From the NCBI GenBank assembly GCA_947095535.1, contig OX352772.1:220550988-220614987 (forward strand): 64,000 nt of DNA, written 5' to 3'. This stretch comes from Poecilobothrus nobilitatus. Taxonomy: Eukaryota; Arthropoda; Insecta; Diptera; Dolichopodidae. Below, piece after piece: positions 53,651 through 64,000 of the stretch (position 1 is the stretch's first letter; every line of letters starts with the position of its first letter). A program made the position numbers and the translations under genes. The notes under the pieces were generated by a model. The model saw only the letters and a program-made list of their open reading frames with translations. It was not told where the DNA came from and did no database searches.

Positions 53651-53979
53651 TATCATTAGGCATGAGTTTATCATTTTACATAGAATATTCTTGATAATAA
53701 GTATCAATCCTTGTAGATCTTTTATAGTAATTTTATCAGCCCCTGGAGCTAAATTTCTATGAAGATTTACAACAATTATAACAATATCAAGTTCTGTCAC
53801 TGGCGTTAAATATACTGATCTTAGATTTATGGAATTGCGCATTGTATTTAGCATTGTGCTGGTTCTATTCTCTTTTACGTTGTTTAGAGTATTAGCAGTT
53901 TCAATATCACTTGTGGTAATTTCTCCATTTTCTTTAATCAGATTACCAATATAGTCGTTGTTTTCATCTTCTTTATTTT
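53651..53979 (-). pseudogene. LINE-B copy 2, first part (RT N-terminus)
   Basis: Matches 11058-11370: 53854-53630 encodes NSINLRSVYLTPVTELDIVI and LAPGADKITIKDLQGL (copy 1 has LAPEDDKITVKDLQEL). The match ends at TTATTTTT (53979) and resumes at about 60346, so the LINE is split by a 6.4-kb insertion. Confidence 0.82.
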
Positions 53980-54617
53980 TAACAGCTTTTTATTAACTTG
54001 GTTGGGTAAAGGATGGAATCTTAGAAGCCATTTTAAACACACTTCCTGTTGAGCTAGAGACTTGAAATTTTCTTCATTAGATCAGATCCCGATGACAATA
54101 CATGATTTTAAAATAATAATATCGAACAACATTAGAGAAATTAGCTTAATTTCAAAATTAAATTTTCATACAAAGATATAACAGAATTTTTAACAGAATT
54201 ACTACAGAACCAAAATAAAACATTTTATCTAAATTTACTAAACTCACCAATACCAATACGTATACGTAATAGATAAATGTTTTTTTTTCTATTAAAGACT
54301 ATTGTTTTTTATGTAGAACATTGCATTGCATGCGTACATATCCATAGGTACATACTTCAAAATATGTAATAAATGTGCTTCGAAAATATTTTTGGTTTGA
54401 AAGCGATGAATTTGAAAGATATGAATGTGTAAACAAATTAATGTGCCGCACTTGAGAACACAGTGTAAAATTTAATATGCATTTACTTAAAATTTAGTAA
54501 GCAAGTGTTAAATTTAAGTTTTTTTTCATCAAATCAATTGATTTTTAGCATACATTTTTATTTATAAAAGCAATGTGTTTATTTATAATATTTATATAGA
54601 TATGTGTTTTTCCTTTC

Positions 54618-54812
54618 TTAATTATAATTAAAATGGTGCTTTTCTTTCGAAACTCTTAACATATTAAAATGGCATATTATGGCCCTAACATTGATATCTA
54701 AATTGAGAGCTGCCTTTAAATTAAGATCTATTAGGGAATGATGATCTGCACCACTAATGCCTTTTTCTGAAGTATAAAAACTAAGAATATATTTCCAATT
54801 ATGTAAAAACAT
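54618..54812 (-). pseudogene. P-type transposase scrap
   Basis: 64 codons aligning with the RNase H-like part of the transposase at 39340-43262: HNWKYILSFYTSEKG and LNLKAALNLDINVRAIICH. The aspartate that follows IIC in the other copy is replaced by histidine. The surrounding sequence has no further transposase similarity that I can see. Confidence 0.75.
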
Positions 54813-55447
54813 TAAACAACAAAAAGAATTTATTAAAAATAAGAAATCCAGTCTTTTTGAAAAATGGTAAATAACAACAATATTTTTCTTTTCAATAACA
54901 ATAATTATGAATTAATCATAAAATATATGTTATGCACATACATACATATATATCTACATCGTCTAGAAAAAGCAAAATAATTTTTTTTTAATTCAAAAAC
55001 ATTAGCATTTAAAAGTAAGCAATTTAATATATTCTCAATTACATATGTACTTTTAAAACCAAATTTTTTTACTACATATGTAGGTACAAACATGTACAAA
55101 AATGGTATGCATATTTTTATGTGTGCTGTACTATTAAAAATCTGCTAACACAGTCACATCAAATTCCCAAATTCCCAACTATTATTATTTAGTTGATTTA
55201 TCGATTTATTATTTTTTAATATGTAGGCAACAGTTATATTCATATGAATGGACGGTAAACATAAACGAACAAAAAAAATTTTTATGTATGACGGTAACGG
55301 TATTGAATGGTAAACATAAACGAAAAAAAAAAAATTCAGAATGTTCTATAGCTAACACATAATTACTATTTTTTAAATAGACTGTATGCATAAATTTAAT
55401 ATTAAAAAAAAAAAATTAGTTCTTAGCGTACCTTAATAACAAGAAAA

Positions 55448-56656
55448 AACAAGGTAGAATGTTAACCAACGGTTTTTAAAAGCGCACATTTCCAAAACTC
55501 AATACAAACTGTTTAGAAGTGTGACTTACACAAAAATTTGAAAATTTCATGTAATAAGAAAAAATGTGAAAATAGGACATTTTTGAAATTTTGAGGGGCC
55601 GTAATTCCGGAATCCTATATAACTAAGAAAAGCCGTTAACACACGTAAAAATATATTATTGAAGCTTTAATTTTTATGTCTTGCCGAAGAAAAATGTTTA
55701 CAGGTGCCTAAGTTACAGTGCTACCAAAAAATTTTCTGAGGAAACTTATACTAATTCTAAAAGTTCTTTCTTGTCTCAAAATTTGTCAAAAAATTAGAAG
55801 CGTGCCGGAGTTATGAAAATAACGGTAAATTTAAATAGTGAATTACAAAATATAACATAATTTTGATATTGCTTTATACAGATAATAAAATTTTCGATCT
55901 TCTGGCGGTCTTAGATTGTAAAACTATTACGCAGAGCCTGAGATATATACATCTGAAAATGGGGCTTTTTCGCAATTTTGAAGAGCTGCAACTTTGGAAC
56001 CCTTTACAACTTAAATAAACCTTTAACACACGTAAAATCATATTGCTGGAGCTTTAATTTTTATATCTTGCAGAAGTAAAATGTGTACAGGTTCCTAAGT
56101 TACAGTTGTTTAAAAATAGCAAATTTTCAATTTTTAAGCCCTAATAGCTCATAAACAGGGGGTGGTCCAAAAAAATTTTCTGAGCAAAATTATACTAATT
56201 CTAAAAGTTCTTTCTTGCCTCAAAATTTCAAGGTTCTATCTAAAAGCGTGCCGGAGTTATGAAGGTAGAAAAATCATGCAAAATTTGGTTTTCACATAAC
56301 GGTAAATTTAAATACTAAATTTAAAAAAATTGTATAATTTTGATATTAATTTACAAATATAAAAGAAATACCTGTCGAATGACGTTTTCAGATTGAAAAA
56401 ATCTTAAGCAGAACATAAGATATATGCATTTAAAAATAGAGCTTTTTCAAAGTTTGAGAGGCTGTAGCTCCGTAATGGGGGGGCTACATGAAAAAGTTGT
56501 TCCACAAAATTATTATTTTTATGAGACCTACCCATGGTTAAAATTTTTTTTCTCTATCTTTAACGGTGTAGAAGTTTTGTAAAGAGACGGACGGACGGAC
56601 GGACAGAGTGAAACTAATAAGCACATTTTTTCAAAATTTTTTTGGAAATGTGCTAA
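55448..56656 (-). mobile_element. Helentron-like family H2, copy 2-3 (reverse)
   Basis: Left end AACAAGGTAGAATG, right end AAATGTGCTAA with a CGGACGGACGGACGGAC tract at 56588-56604. The first internal module is shortened (about 60 bp missing near 55718). The uninterrupted equivalent in unit 3 (AACAGAAAAAAAAAGTAAAATG, 59343-59364) shows insertion in an A/T run without duplication. Confidence 0.88.
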
Positions 56657-57253
56657 AAAGTAAAATGCAATACTGGAAGAAAAATAAAAACGAATAGAAA
56701 AAAAAGAGAACAAAAAATGTTACTTTGATTGTTTTTAAATATTTTTAAAGGCTATTTCTTATGTAAATATAGTGCACATCTGATATTTACCCATATAACA
56801 TATAGAAAAAAAGAATTATTAAAATGTTATGATTTTAAAAGAAAGAAACATACGTTGATATTTCCGTACATAACAGGTAAAAAAAAAAATATTAAAATGT
56901 TATGTTATGAAAAGAAAGAAAAAACAAGGCAGTGTATGAATCAAAGTTTTTAAAGGGACGCATTTTAAGTGGAAATAAAGAACATTATAAAATTGCAATA
57001 TTTTTATTTAAATTTTGAATTTAGCTATGCAACGTTTTCTTAATTTTTTAAAAATTTTGCCGCATTATGATATAATGCAACATTGAGAAGTTCAGTTCAT
57101 AATATATATGTATATGAATGAATATATGGCTATTTATGTATGTAGTTATAGATTTATTATTTTTTAATATGTAGGGAACAGTTATATTTATATGAATGGA
57201 CGGTAAACATACCATAAACATTGAGGTAAACATACCATAAATACCGGTAAACA

Positions 57254-58580
57254 TTGAGTTTGGACCAAAACTTAGGGTAGCTCTCGAACACCTAACTTTT
57301 AGATCCTCACATTTTTTTTGAAATAGACCTATAAAATTTTAACTGCTGATAGATCTCATAAAAATATTAATTTTATTTTTAATAACTTTTTTTTGTAGCT
57401 CCACCCGTTACGGAGCTACAGCTCCCCAAAGGTTCAAAAAACCTCTATATTTAAATTGTTATAGCACAAGTTGTATAAGGTATATCTTCATTTTGAAAAC
57501 GCCAAACGATTACTACTTTTATTAGCTTTAAAAGTATATATACAATAAATATATATTTGTGGCATACGGTGTCTAAATTTACCGTTATGCAAAACTCAAA
57601 TTTTGCAAAATCCTTTAACCCTTCTATCTTTTAAACGGTTTAAGTTGGAAACTGAAATTTTGAAAGAAGTTAGATCTTTGAAAATAAGTATGAGTCATTT
57701 CAGAAATTTTTTTGTATTACCCTCCGTTTAGGAGCTGTAAGGGGTCAAAAACTGAAAATTTTCCATTTTGAAACACCTGTAACTTGAACACCTGTTAAAA
57801 TTTTTTTGAAGTAATACACAAAAATTAAAGCTTCAACATTATACTTTTATTTCTTTTAACAACTTTTTTTAATAATATATGGTTACTTCATAATTGACGA
57901 AAGAGTTACTTGATTTTTTCAAATTTTCTAACAAATTTCTTTAACTAATTTTTTGCATTTTGTTTTACTCGATAATTTGAAATTGTTGAGGATATAATGC
58001 GTAGTACAAAAAAATGTAAAGAAATAAACAACATAACGGTTGCTTGAAGAATTGTTATTTATATGATATTGTTATGCATACATACTTATATAATATCATG
58101 TTTATTTACATATCGTATATGTCACTGATGAATGAATGATAAGAGTATAGATGTATATTATATAGCGCCGTATTTACATACATATATGTATTTTATTGTA
58201 CTTATAAGAAATTATTCTGTCAATGGAATATTTAAATATAATATAATATAATATTTAAAATTATATTTACTATTTTGTACTAAGTAAATTTAATATACAT
58301 TTACCGCTTAGTATTAAATGGTACTATAGAATATTTGAAAAAGTTTTGGATTGATAATCGTTATGTGGAAGGTTAAAATCTGCTTTTGAAGAATTTATAA
58401 ACATATTGTTTGAATATATCTACAACCGATAATTCTAGAAATTATAAAATTCACCCAAATTATTTTAAAATACTAAAATATTAAAAAAATAATATTGTAA
58501 GCAGAGTGACAGGCTGTGAACATACTAACGGTTCGTACGGGTATCTAAGAGTTGACAAAGGCAACTGTATTCTTCCTCGT
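57254..58580 (+). mobile_element. Helentron-like family H1, copy 1-G (5' truncated)
   Basis: Begins inside H1 at TTGAGTTTGGACCAAAAC, lacking about 220 bp of the 5' end with its hairpin and TCCG tract, and runs to ATTCTTCCTCGT at 58580, followed by TTTTAAATAG of the tandem unit. About 90 bp of unit 2 is missing at the 5' junction, so the 5' end was lost together with target sequence. Confidence 0.85.
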
Positions 58581-59462
58581 TTTTAAATAGAATGCATGTA
58601 TAAATTAAACATTTAAAAAAAAAAAGAAATACTTAGCGTACCTAAATAACAGAAAACAAAAAAAAAGAAAATGTAATACATACTGGAAGAAAAATAAAAA
58701 CGAATAGAAAAAAAAGAGAACAAAAAATGTTACTTTGATTGTTTTTAAATATTTTTAAAGTCTATTTCTTATGTATATATTGTGCACATCTGATATTTAC
58801 CCACATAACAGATAGAAAAATAGAACTATTAAAATGTTATGTTTTTAAAAGAAAGAAACATACGTTTGATATTTCCGTACATAACAGATAAAAAAAAAAT
58901 ATTAAAATATTATGTTATGAAAAGAAAGAAAAAACAAGGCAGTGTATGAATCAAAGTTTTTAAAGGGTCGCATTTTAAGTGGAAATAAAGAACATTATAA
59001 AATTGCAATAACAAATTTATTTAAATTTTTAATTTTGCTATGCAATGTTTCCTTAATTTTTTAAAAATCTTGCAACAATATAACAAACAGAAGTTCAGAT
59101 CATTATATAGTACCCATGCTACTATAATATGTATATGAATGAATATATCAGTATATAATTGTGTAGTTATAGATTCATTATTTTTTAATACCAACAATTA
59201 TATTTATATGAATGGACGGGAAACATAAACGAAAAAAAAAAAATTCAGAATGTTCTATAGCTAATAATTTCTATTTTTTAAATAGACTATATGCATAAAT
59301 TTAATATTAAAAAAAAAATATAAATTCTTAGCGTACCTAAATAACAGAAAAAAAAAGTAAAATGTAATACTGGAAGAAAAATAAAAACGAATAGAAAAAA
59401 AAGAGAACAAAAAATGTTACTTTGATTGTTTTTAAATATTTTTAAAGGCTATTTCTTATGTA

Positions 59463-59535
59463 TATGTGCATAATGTGTTACATATATGTGTTATGTGTAA
59501 CACATATATGTTACATATGTGCTACATATATGTAT
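59463..59535. repeat. Palindromic ACATATATGT-type repeat
   Basis: TGTGTTACATATATGTGTTA followed by TGTGTAACACATATATGTTA and similar: short inverted and direct copies of ACATATATGT and TGTTACAT. Likely to form a cruciform or to be a microsatellite expansion. Lies inside tandem unit 3. Confidence 0.7.
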
Positions 59536-59904
59536 ATGTGCTCATCTGATATTTACACATATAACAGCTATTTGAAAAAAAGGAATATTAAAATGTCATG
59601 CTATAAAAGAAAGAAAAAACAAGGCAGTATATAAATCAAAGTTTTCAAAGGGTCGCATTTTTAAGTGGAAATAAAGAACATTATAAAATTGCAATATTTT
59701 TATTTAAATTTTGAATTTAGCTATGCAACGTTTTCTTAATTTTTTAAAAATTTTGCCACAATAAATTAATAAAAAAATTCAATGTATTATAACAGGTAAT
59801 AATATAATTATAGACTATAAGGGCAGTTGTAAAAATTCAAAATTATACAAGGAAAAAAAAAATATCAATTTAATACTTATATTTGTCGTTACTAAAAAGT
59901 ATAA

Positions 59905-60342
59905 AATAAAATAAATAAAAAATATTTTTAAAAAAACAGCTTTTTTGAACTAAAAAGTAGAAAATAAATTTTTAATAGCACATTGTTCTGTAATTTTCTA
60001 CACTATATTGTTACAATCGAGATTTCTTTGAAAAAGTTTATTTCAATACGTCAAATATATACGTATATAAATATAGGCAACAAACGCATAACTATAAACT
60101 TATATTTTTAAATTTAGCCTCCAGCTTTTATATTAATTTCACAGACTTTAAAACTTATATATACTTATATTTATATACATATATATTTGACATATTGAAA
60201 TAAACTTTTTCAAAGAAATCTCGATTGTAACAATATAGTTTAGAAAATTACAGAAAACTTTGCTATTAAAAATGTATTTTCTACTTTTTAGTTCAAAAAC
60301 GCTGTTTTTTTAAAAATATTTTTTATTTATTTTATTTATTGT
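59905..60342. repeat. Fold-back repeat with arms of about 160 bp
   Basis: 59905-60060 (AAACAGCTTTTTTGAACT, AACAATCGAGATTTC-like phrases, GTTTATTTCAATACGTC) is repeated in inverted orientation at 60178-60342 with roughly 90 percent match. The spacer of about 118 bp has no coding content. The arms share AAAAAGTATAAAATAAAATA and CTAAAAAGTAGAAAATAAA with 48830-48930, so this is a dispersed, MITE-like element. Confidence 0.75.
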
Positions 60343-60345
60343 GTA

Positions 60346-60768
60346 ATTTACAACTTTCCATAGTTTTCTGTTATCATTTCCTGCTTTTTCAGCGCAGTTG
60401 TTAATGTGACTATACTCTTAGCTTCCAGAATGACATTTTTTATCATTTTAAGGATTTTTCTAAGAGCGTCTAATTTTTAATTTGTCAAGATTAGCTAGTG
60501 TAATCCAATTTTTATTTCATGATCTTATCCCATATGTTACTGTACTGCATTGTTTTTCTTCTTGTATGATTCCAACAAGTTCACCAACTTCGGTAATGTG
60601 TTTTTCAGTTAGTTTATTAGCTAGTCTATCAGGCAATTTATGATAATATTGTTCTGGTATGTGAAAGCTTTAAATAAGGTTTAATTAAGTTTTTATAATT
60701 TTTATACGCACTAGGGCACTCTCATGATAAGATATTTCAGTATCTTCAATTTTATATGAAATTGTAGT
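60346..60768 (-). pseudogene. LINE-B copy 2, second part (linker and endonuclease end)
   Basis: Matches 11379-11811 almost base for base (TTGTGTAATTTACAACTTTC onward), including the GTAGT target sequence of the BEL element at 60764-60768. The frame is as decayed as in copy 1. Confidence 0.85.
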
Positions 60769-61181
60769 TGTTTTGTTTGTTGATAAACTGTTTATTTTGT
60801 TCTGTCTAATTATTATAAATTTACATCTTTATATATAAATTAAATACTAAAATCAGCATTAATTACACCTTGAATATCGTTACAATTTTAGTACAATTAT
60901 TTTCCGTATTACAAACTTGTAATTTTTTTATACTGACCTACATTACTTTAAATCTACATTCAAATTTTACAACAACAGTTTACATTACATACATTTGATA
61001 TAACATAAGTTAATTTACTTAATACAATATTGTATTTCATTCAAACATTTAATTTTTATGAATAAAAATGTAGCATCAGCGAAAACAATTGCATAACGTT
61101 TAATTGTTAAAGAAATTTTACTTATTACTAAAAATTGTAAATTTTAAATCGTAACTTAAATTGACTAAAGTATTCTGAACA
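60769..61181 (-). repeat. BEL LTR, second copy (duplicate of the 3' LTR)
   Basis: 413 bp, nearly identical to 11812-12224, including the 27-bp segment missing from the 5' LTR at 23752. That makes it a duplicate of the 3' LTR region and not a new insertion. The polypurine tract follows at 61182-61193. Confidence 0.88.
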
Positions 61182-61204
61182 TTCCGCCCACCTAGAACCT
61201 ATAA

Positions 61205-62375
61205 AACTGTAATTTGACTTGCTGATGGTATAGGTTCTTCAGTAAACCTTGGCCAATGTATTGAACGTCTTAACTTTTGTTGTAATGAAAACTCTGGTTT
61301 GGAGGTTGCTGATGAATTGCACTTAAAAATCTTAGTCCAAATTTTTGCTATATACAGTAATACCTATTAAAAGCAATAATATGAAAATAATGATGGAATT
61401 CAAAAGTATTCATGATGTTCAGGGTTAAATAACATCGGATTATTTGACATTTCATTAAATTTGCTATGTTGCTTTTCTAGAATTCTCTGGATATCAGATA
61501 TATCTCCATCAAAGGTTGATGTTGGTTGACTAAGATTCAAATTTTCAACTAAAGTTCCAAGTTCTGACATATTCTCTGAATTATTATTATTTATAACATC
61601 ATTTTGAATCGAGATTTATTATTTCAGGTATAACATCATTTTCGAAGATCCGTGACTGAACAGATCTGAACACTATCTTTTCATAGCCATTAAGTAAGGT
61701 AACAGTAACCTCATTATTCCTATCTCCTTCTTTTTCATTTTATGCAATTGGTTCAGTTGTTCCTCTAATGTTTTAAATTGATTTTGAATCAGAGACTCCT
61801 TTAATTTCATCAATTTAACGGTTGAATTGATTGTTGATGTTTGATTTTTCAATAACGAATATATTTGTTGATCATTTTCCCTTAATGCTGATATTTGAAG
61901 ATCATATTTCTGAGCGTCTTCTTGAGCGAGTATACCAAATAAACCATTTGGAATGTTTCCCACAACGTTTAAAGCTCCTCTTGCTTTTTTTGGTGATATG
62001 CATGATTTTAAACAGAATTTCATTATTTTGTTGAAGACGAAGAAATTGACTAGAAATATGATTTACATGAGCCAGACAAAATGTTAAATTTTTTATTAAA
62101 AGGTCTGTATATCTTGTTTCTAAATTTTTAAGGCCTTTATCAATTTTGTTCAGTTCCCACCAGAATGTTTCTAAATCGTAATACAAAAGGATTTGCCACT
62201 TTGAGCTAACCAATTAATTTTGCCATTGTTTTCAAAATACATGCCGGGTTTGCCGCTAAATTGTGTGATGTTTACATCTTGTCCAAAAAATAAACTTAAT
62301 AATGATAACAAGAAAAAAGTTGTTGTCCATAAATTTACATTGACCTTAGAAGATGTTTGAGCTTTATTAATAACA
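61205..62375 (-). pseudogene. env-like gene of the duplicated BEL segment
   Basis: Parallel to 12248-13420 with few differences: hydrophobic segment near 62340-62280, the central region in frames 62213-61902, the cleavage-site-plus-hydrophobic stretch and heptad-like helix in 62023-61673, and the C-terminal membrane segment near 61400. Here the basic stretch before the hydrophobic segment lies in the same open frame as the helix, whereas in the first copy one base is inserted near 13030. Still broken at several other points and not functional. Confidence 0.58.
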
Positions 62376-62379
62376 GTCT

Positions 62380-62560
62380 TGCTTGTATCAACATGTGGTT
62401 CATTATTTGGTAGTGGGCATATTTTAGTTATATTTCTCTGTGTAATTCCTCTGTTCGTTTTTATTGAAACTACCCTTATAATATCGACTTCTCCTGGATG
62501 TATTTCCACGATTCTTCCTAATGGCTATTTGTGTCATGAACATTTTTCGTCCTTTATAAA
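62380..62560 (-). pseudogene. BEL pol C-terminal tail, second copy
   Basis: Encodes the EVDIIRVVSIKTNRGITQR tail of the integrase (compare 13553-13450). The match to the first copy ends at 62560 where H1 copy 1-H begins, so the rest of pol is not in this window. Confidence 0.78.
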
Positions 62561-64000
62561 AACGAGGAAGAATACAGTTGCCTTTGTCAACTCTTAGATA
62601 CCCGTACGAACCGTTAGTATGTTCACAGCCTGTCACTCTGCTTACAATTTATTTTTTTAATATTTTAGTATTTTAAAATAATTTGGGTGAATTTTATAAT
62701 TTCTAGAATTATGGGTTGTACATATATTCAAACTATATGTTTATATGTACATTCTTCAAAAGCAGATTTTAACCTTCCACATAACGATTATCAATCCAAA
62801 ACTTTTTCAAATATTCTATAGTACCATTTAACACTAAGCGGTAAATGTATATTAAATTTACTTAGTACAAAATAGTAAATATAATTTTAAATATTATATT
62901 ATATTATATTTAAATATTCCATTGACAGAATAATTTCTTATAAGTACAATAAAATACATATATGTATGTAAATACGGCGCTATATAATATACATCTATAC
63001 TCTTATCATTCATTCATCAGTGACATATACGATATGTAAATAAACATGATATTATATAAGTATGTATGTATAACAATATCATATAAATAAAAATTCTTCA
63101 AGCAACCGTTATGTTGTTTATTTCTTTACATTTTTTTGTACTACGCATTATATTCTCAACAATTTCAAATTATCGAGTAAAACAAAATGCAAAAAATTAG
63201 TTAAAGAAATTTGTTTGAAAATTTGAAAAAATCCAGTAACTCTTTCGTCAATTATGAAGTAACCATATATTATTAAAAAAAGTTGTTAACAGAAATAAAA
63301 GTATAATGTTGAAGCTTTAATTTTTGTGTATTACTTCAAAAAAATTTTAACAGGTGTTCAAGTTACAGGTGTTTCAAAATGGGAAATTTTCAGTTTTTGA
63401 CCCCTTACAGCTCCTAAACGGAGGGTAATACAAAAAAAATTTCTGAAATGACTCATACTTATTTTCAAAGATCTAACTTCTGTTGGAAAATTTCAAGTTT
63501 CCAACTTAAACCGTTTAAAAGATAGAAGGGTTAAAGGATTTTGCAAAATTTGAGTTTCGCATAACGGTAAATTAAGACACCGTATGCCACAAATATATAT
63601 TTATTGTATGTATACTTTTAAAGCTAATAAAAGTAGTAATCGTTTGGCGTTTTCAAAATGAAGATATACTTTATACAACTTGTGCTATAACAATTTAAAT
63701 ATAGAGCTTTTTTGAACCTTTGTAACGGGTGGGGCTACAAAAAAAGTTATTAAAAATAAAATTAATATTTTTATGAGATCTATCAGCAGTTAACATTTCA
63801 TAGCTCTATTTCAAAAAAAATGTGAGGATCTAAAAGTTAGGTGTTCGAGAGCTACCCTAAGTTTTGGTCCAAACTCAACCAAAAAAAATAGGGAACCTAC
63901 AAATTATTCCCAGAATATTTTGTGTAAATTTCAAGATTCTAGTTTTCTTAGTTTTTAAGTTAGCGTGCTGACGGACGGACGGACGGACATGGCTCAAAAG
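62561..64000 (-). mobile_element. Helentron-like family H1, copy 1-H (reverse, continues off the window)
   Basis: Left end AACGAGGAAGAATACAGTTG (reverse complement of the H1 3' end), then the whole body to the GACGGACGGACGGACATGG tract at 63971-63989. The 5' hairpin would lie just beyond 64000. Inserted in the BEL integrase tail. The first BEL copy (13590-13610) is uninterrupted at this point. Confidence 0.88.

Larger units (their letters stand above)
55202..59765. repeat. Three-unit tandem array, unit about 0.65-0.75 kb, two units split by Helentron-like insertions
   Basis: Units start with GATTTATTATTTTTTAATA at about 55202, 57151 and (GATTCATT form) 59172. Each contains GAATGGACGG, TTCAGAATGTTCTATAGC (lost in unit 2), CTTAGCGTACC, TACTGGAAGAAAAATAAAAA (56671, 58681, 59368), CAAGGCAGT and TTAAAAATTTTGC. 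Unit 1 is split at 55448-56656 by H2, unit 2 at 57254-58580 by H1, and unit 3 is uninterrupted. No coding capacity. Confidence 0.8.
53980..60345. mobile_element. 6.4-kb insertion splitting LINE-B copy 2; composite of repeats
   Basis: Absent from the equivalent point of copy 1 (about 11369), where TTTATTTTTTATTGTGTAAT is continuous. The left edge begins TAACAGCTTTTT and the right edge ends (reverse complement) AAACAGCGTTTTTGAACT, a possible short inverted repeat. It holds a P-transposase scrap, a three-unit tandem array with two Helentron-like insertions and a fold-back repeat. It may be one transposon or several events. 53980-54600 and 54815-55200 show no further recognisable feature. Confidence 0.6.

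Noticed and set aside
1..64000. CRISPR array, bacterial operon, rRNA or tRNA genes
   Set aside because: No regularly spaced identical repeats with unique spacers, no rRNA-like conserved stretch and no cloverleaf with A/B boxes that I could recognise. The content is eukaryotic transposon sequence.

Overview
This window is a eukaryotic, very AT-rich transposon graveyard with no recognisable host gene, rRNA or tRNA. Every protein-coding trace I can identify belongs to a mobile element: non-LTR retrotransposons (LINEs), one BEL/Pao LTR retroelement with an env-like gene, a P-element-type DNA transposon, and a gag scrap. The most numerous repeats are short non-coding elements built like the Drosophila INE-1/DINE-1 elements (Helentron-associated, rolling-circle type). 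That combination points to an insect, most probably a dipteran. The species cannot be named from sequence alone.

Layout. 1-3937: minisatellites, a Jockey-like RT scrap (1200-1915), a 42-codon gag scrap and ATT-type microsatellites. 3938-11811: LINE-A copy 1 (ORF2 then ORF1 on the minus strand, ORF1 split by Helentron-like copy 1-A) and a LINE-B fragment. 11812-24131: a BEL/Pao element on the minus strand with both LTRs and a 5-bp target duplication, split by a 5.2-kb LINE (LINE-I, 17476-22699). 24137-34906: further minus-strand LINEs (C, D, E). LINE-D keeps an uninterrupted 902-codon ORF2. 35150-36165: a plus-strand LINE scrap. 37447-43727: a P-type element with 33-bp terminal inverted repeats and a two-THAP transposase, carrying two Helentron-like insertions. 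43771-47823: three Helentron-like copies in a row, two of them chimeric. 49020-62560: a second, diverged copy of the 3938-13600 block, broken by a 6.4-kb insertion that holds a three-unit tandem array, a P-transposase scrap and a fold-back repeat. 62561-64000: another Helentron-like copy running off the window.

The elements are related mainly by nesting, which gives an insertion order. LINE-B existed first. BEL entered it, and LINE-I entered BEL. The block LINE-A/LINE-B/BEL was duplicated. Helentron-like copies 1-A and 1-H came after the duplication, one in each copy. Paralogous empty sites (near 53514; LINE-E at about 34400 for copy 2-1; tandem units for the copies at 55448 and 57254) show that the Helentron-like elements insert in T runs without target duplication. 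This matches Helentrons and not TIR transposons.

I call the two non-coding families H1 (about 1.57 kb; starts TATACCCGTACG, ends ATTCTTCCTCGTT) and H2 (about 1.28 kb; starts TTAGCACATTT, ends ATTCTACCTTGTT). They share a 5' hairpin, an inverted copy of it near the 3' end, a short 3' stem-loop, and homologous internal modules. No autonomous Rep/helicase partner is present here.
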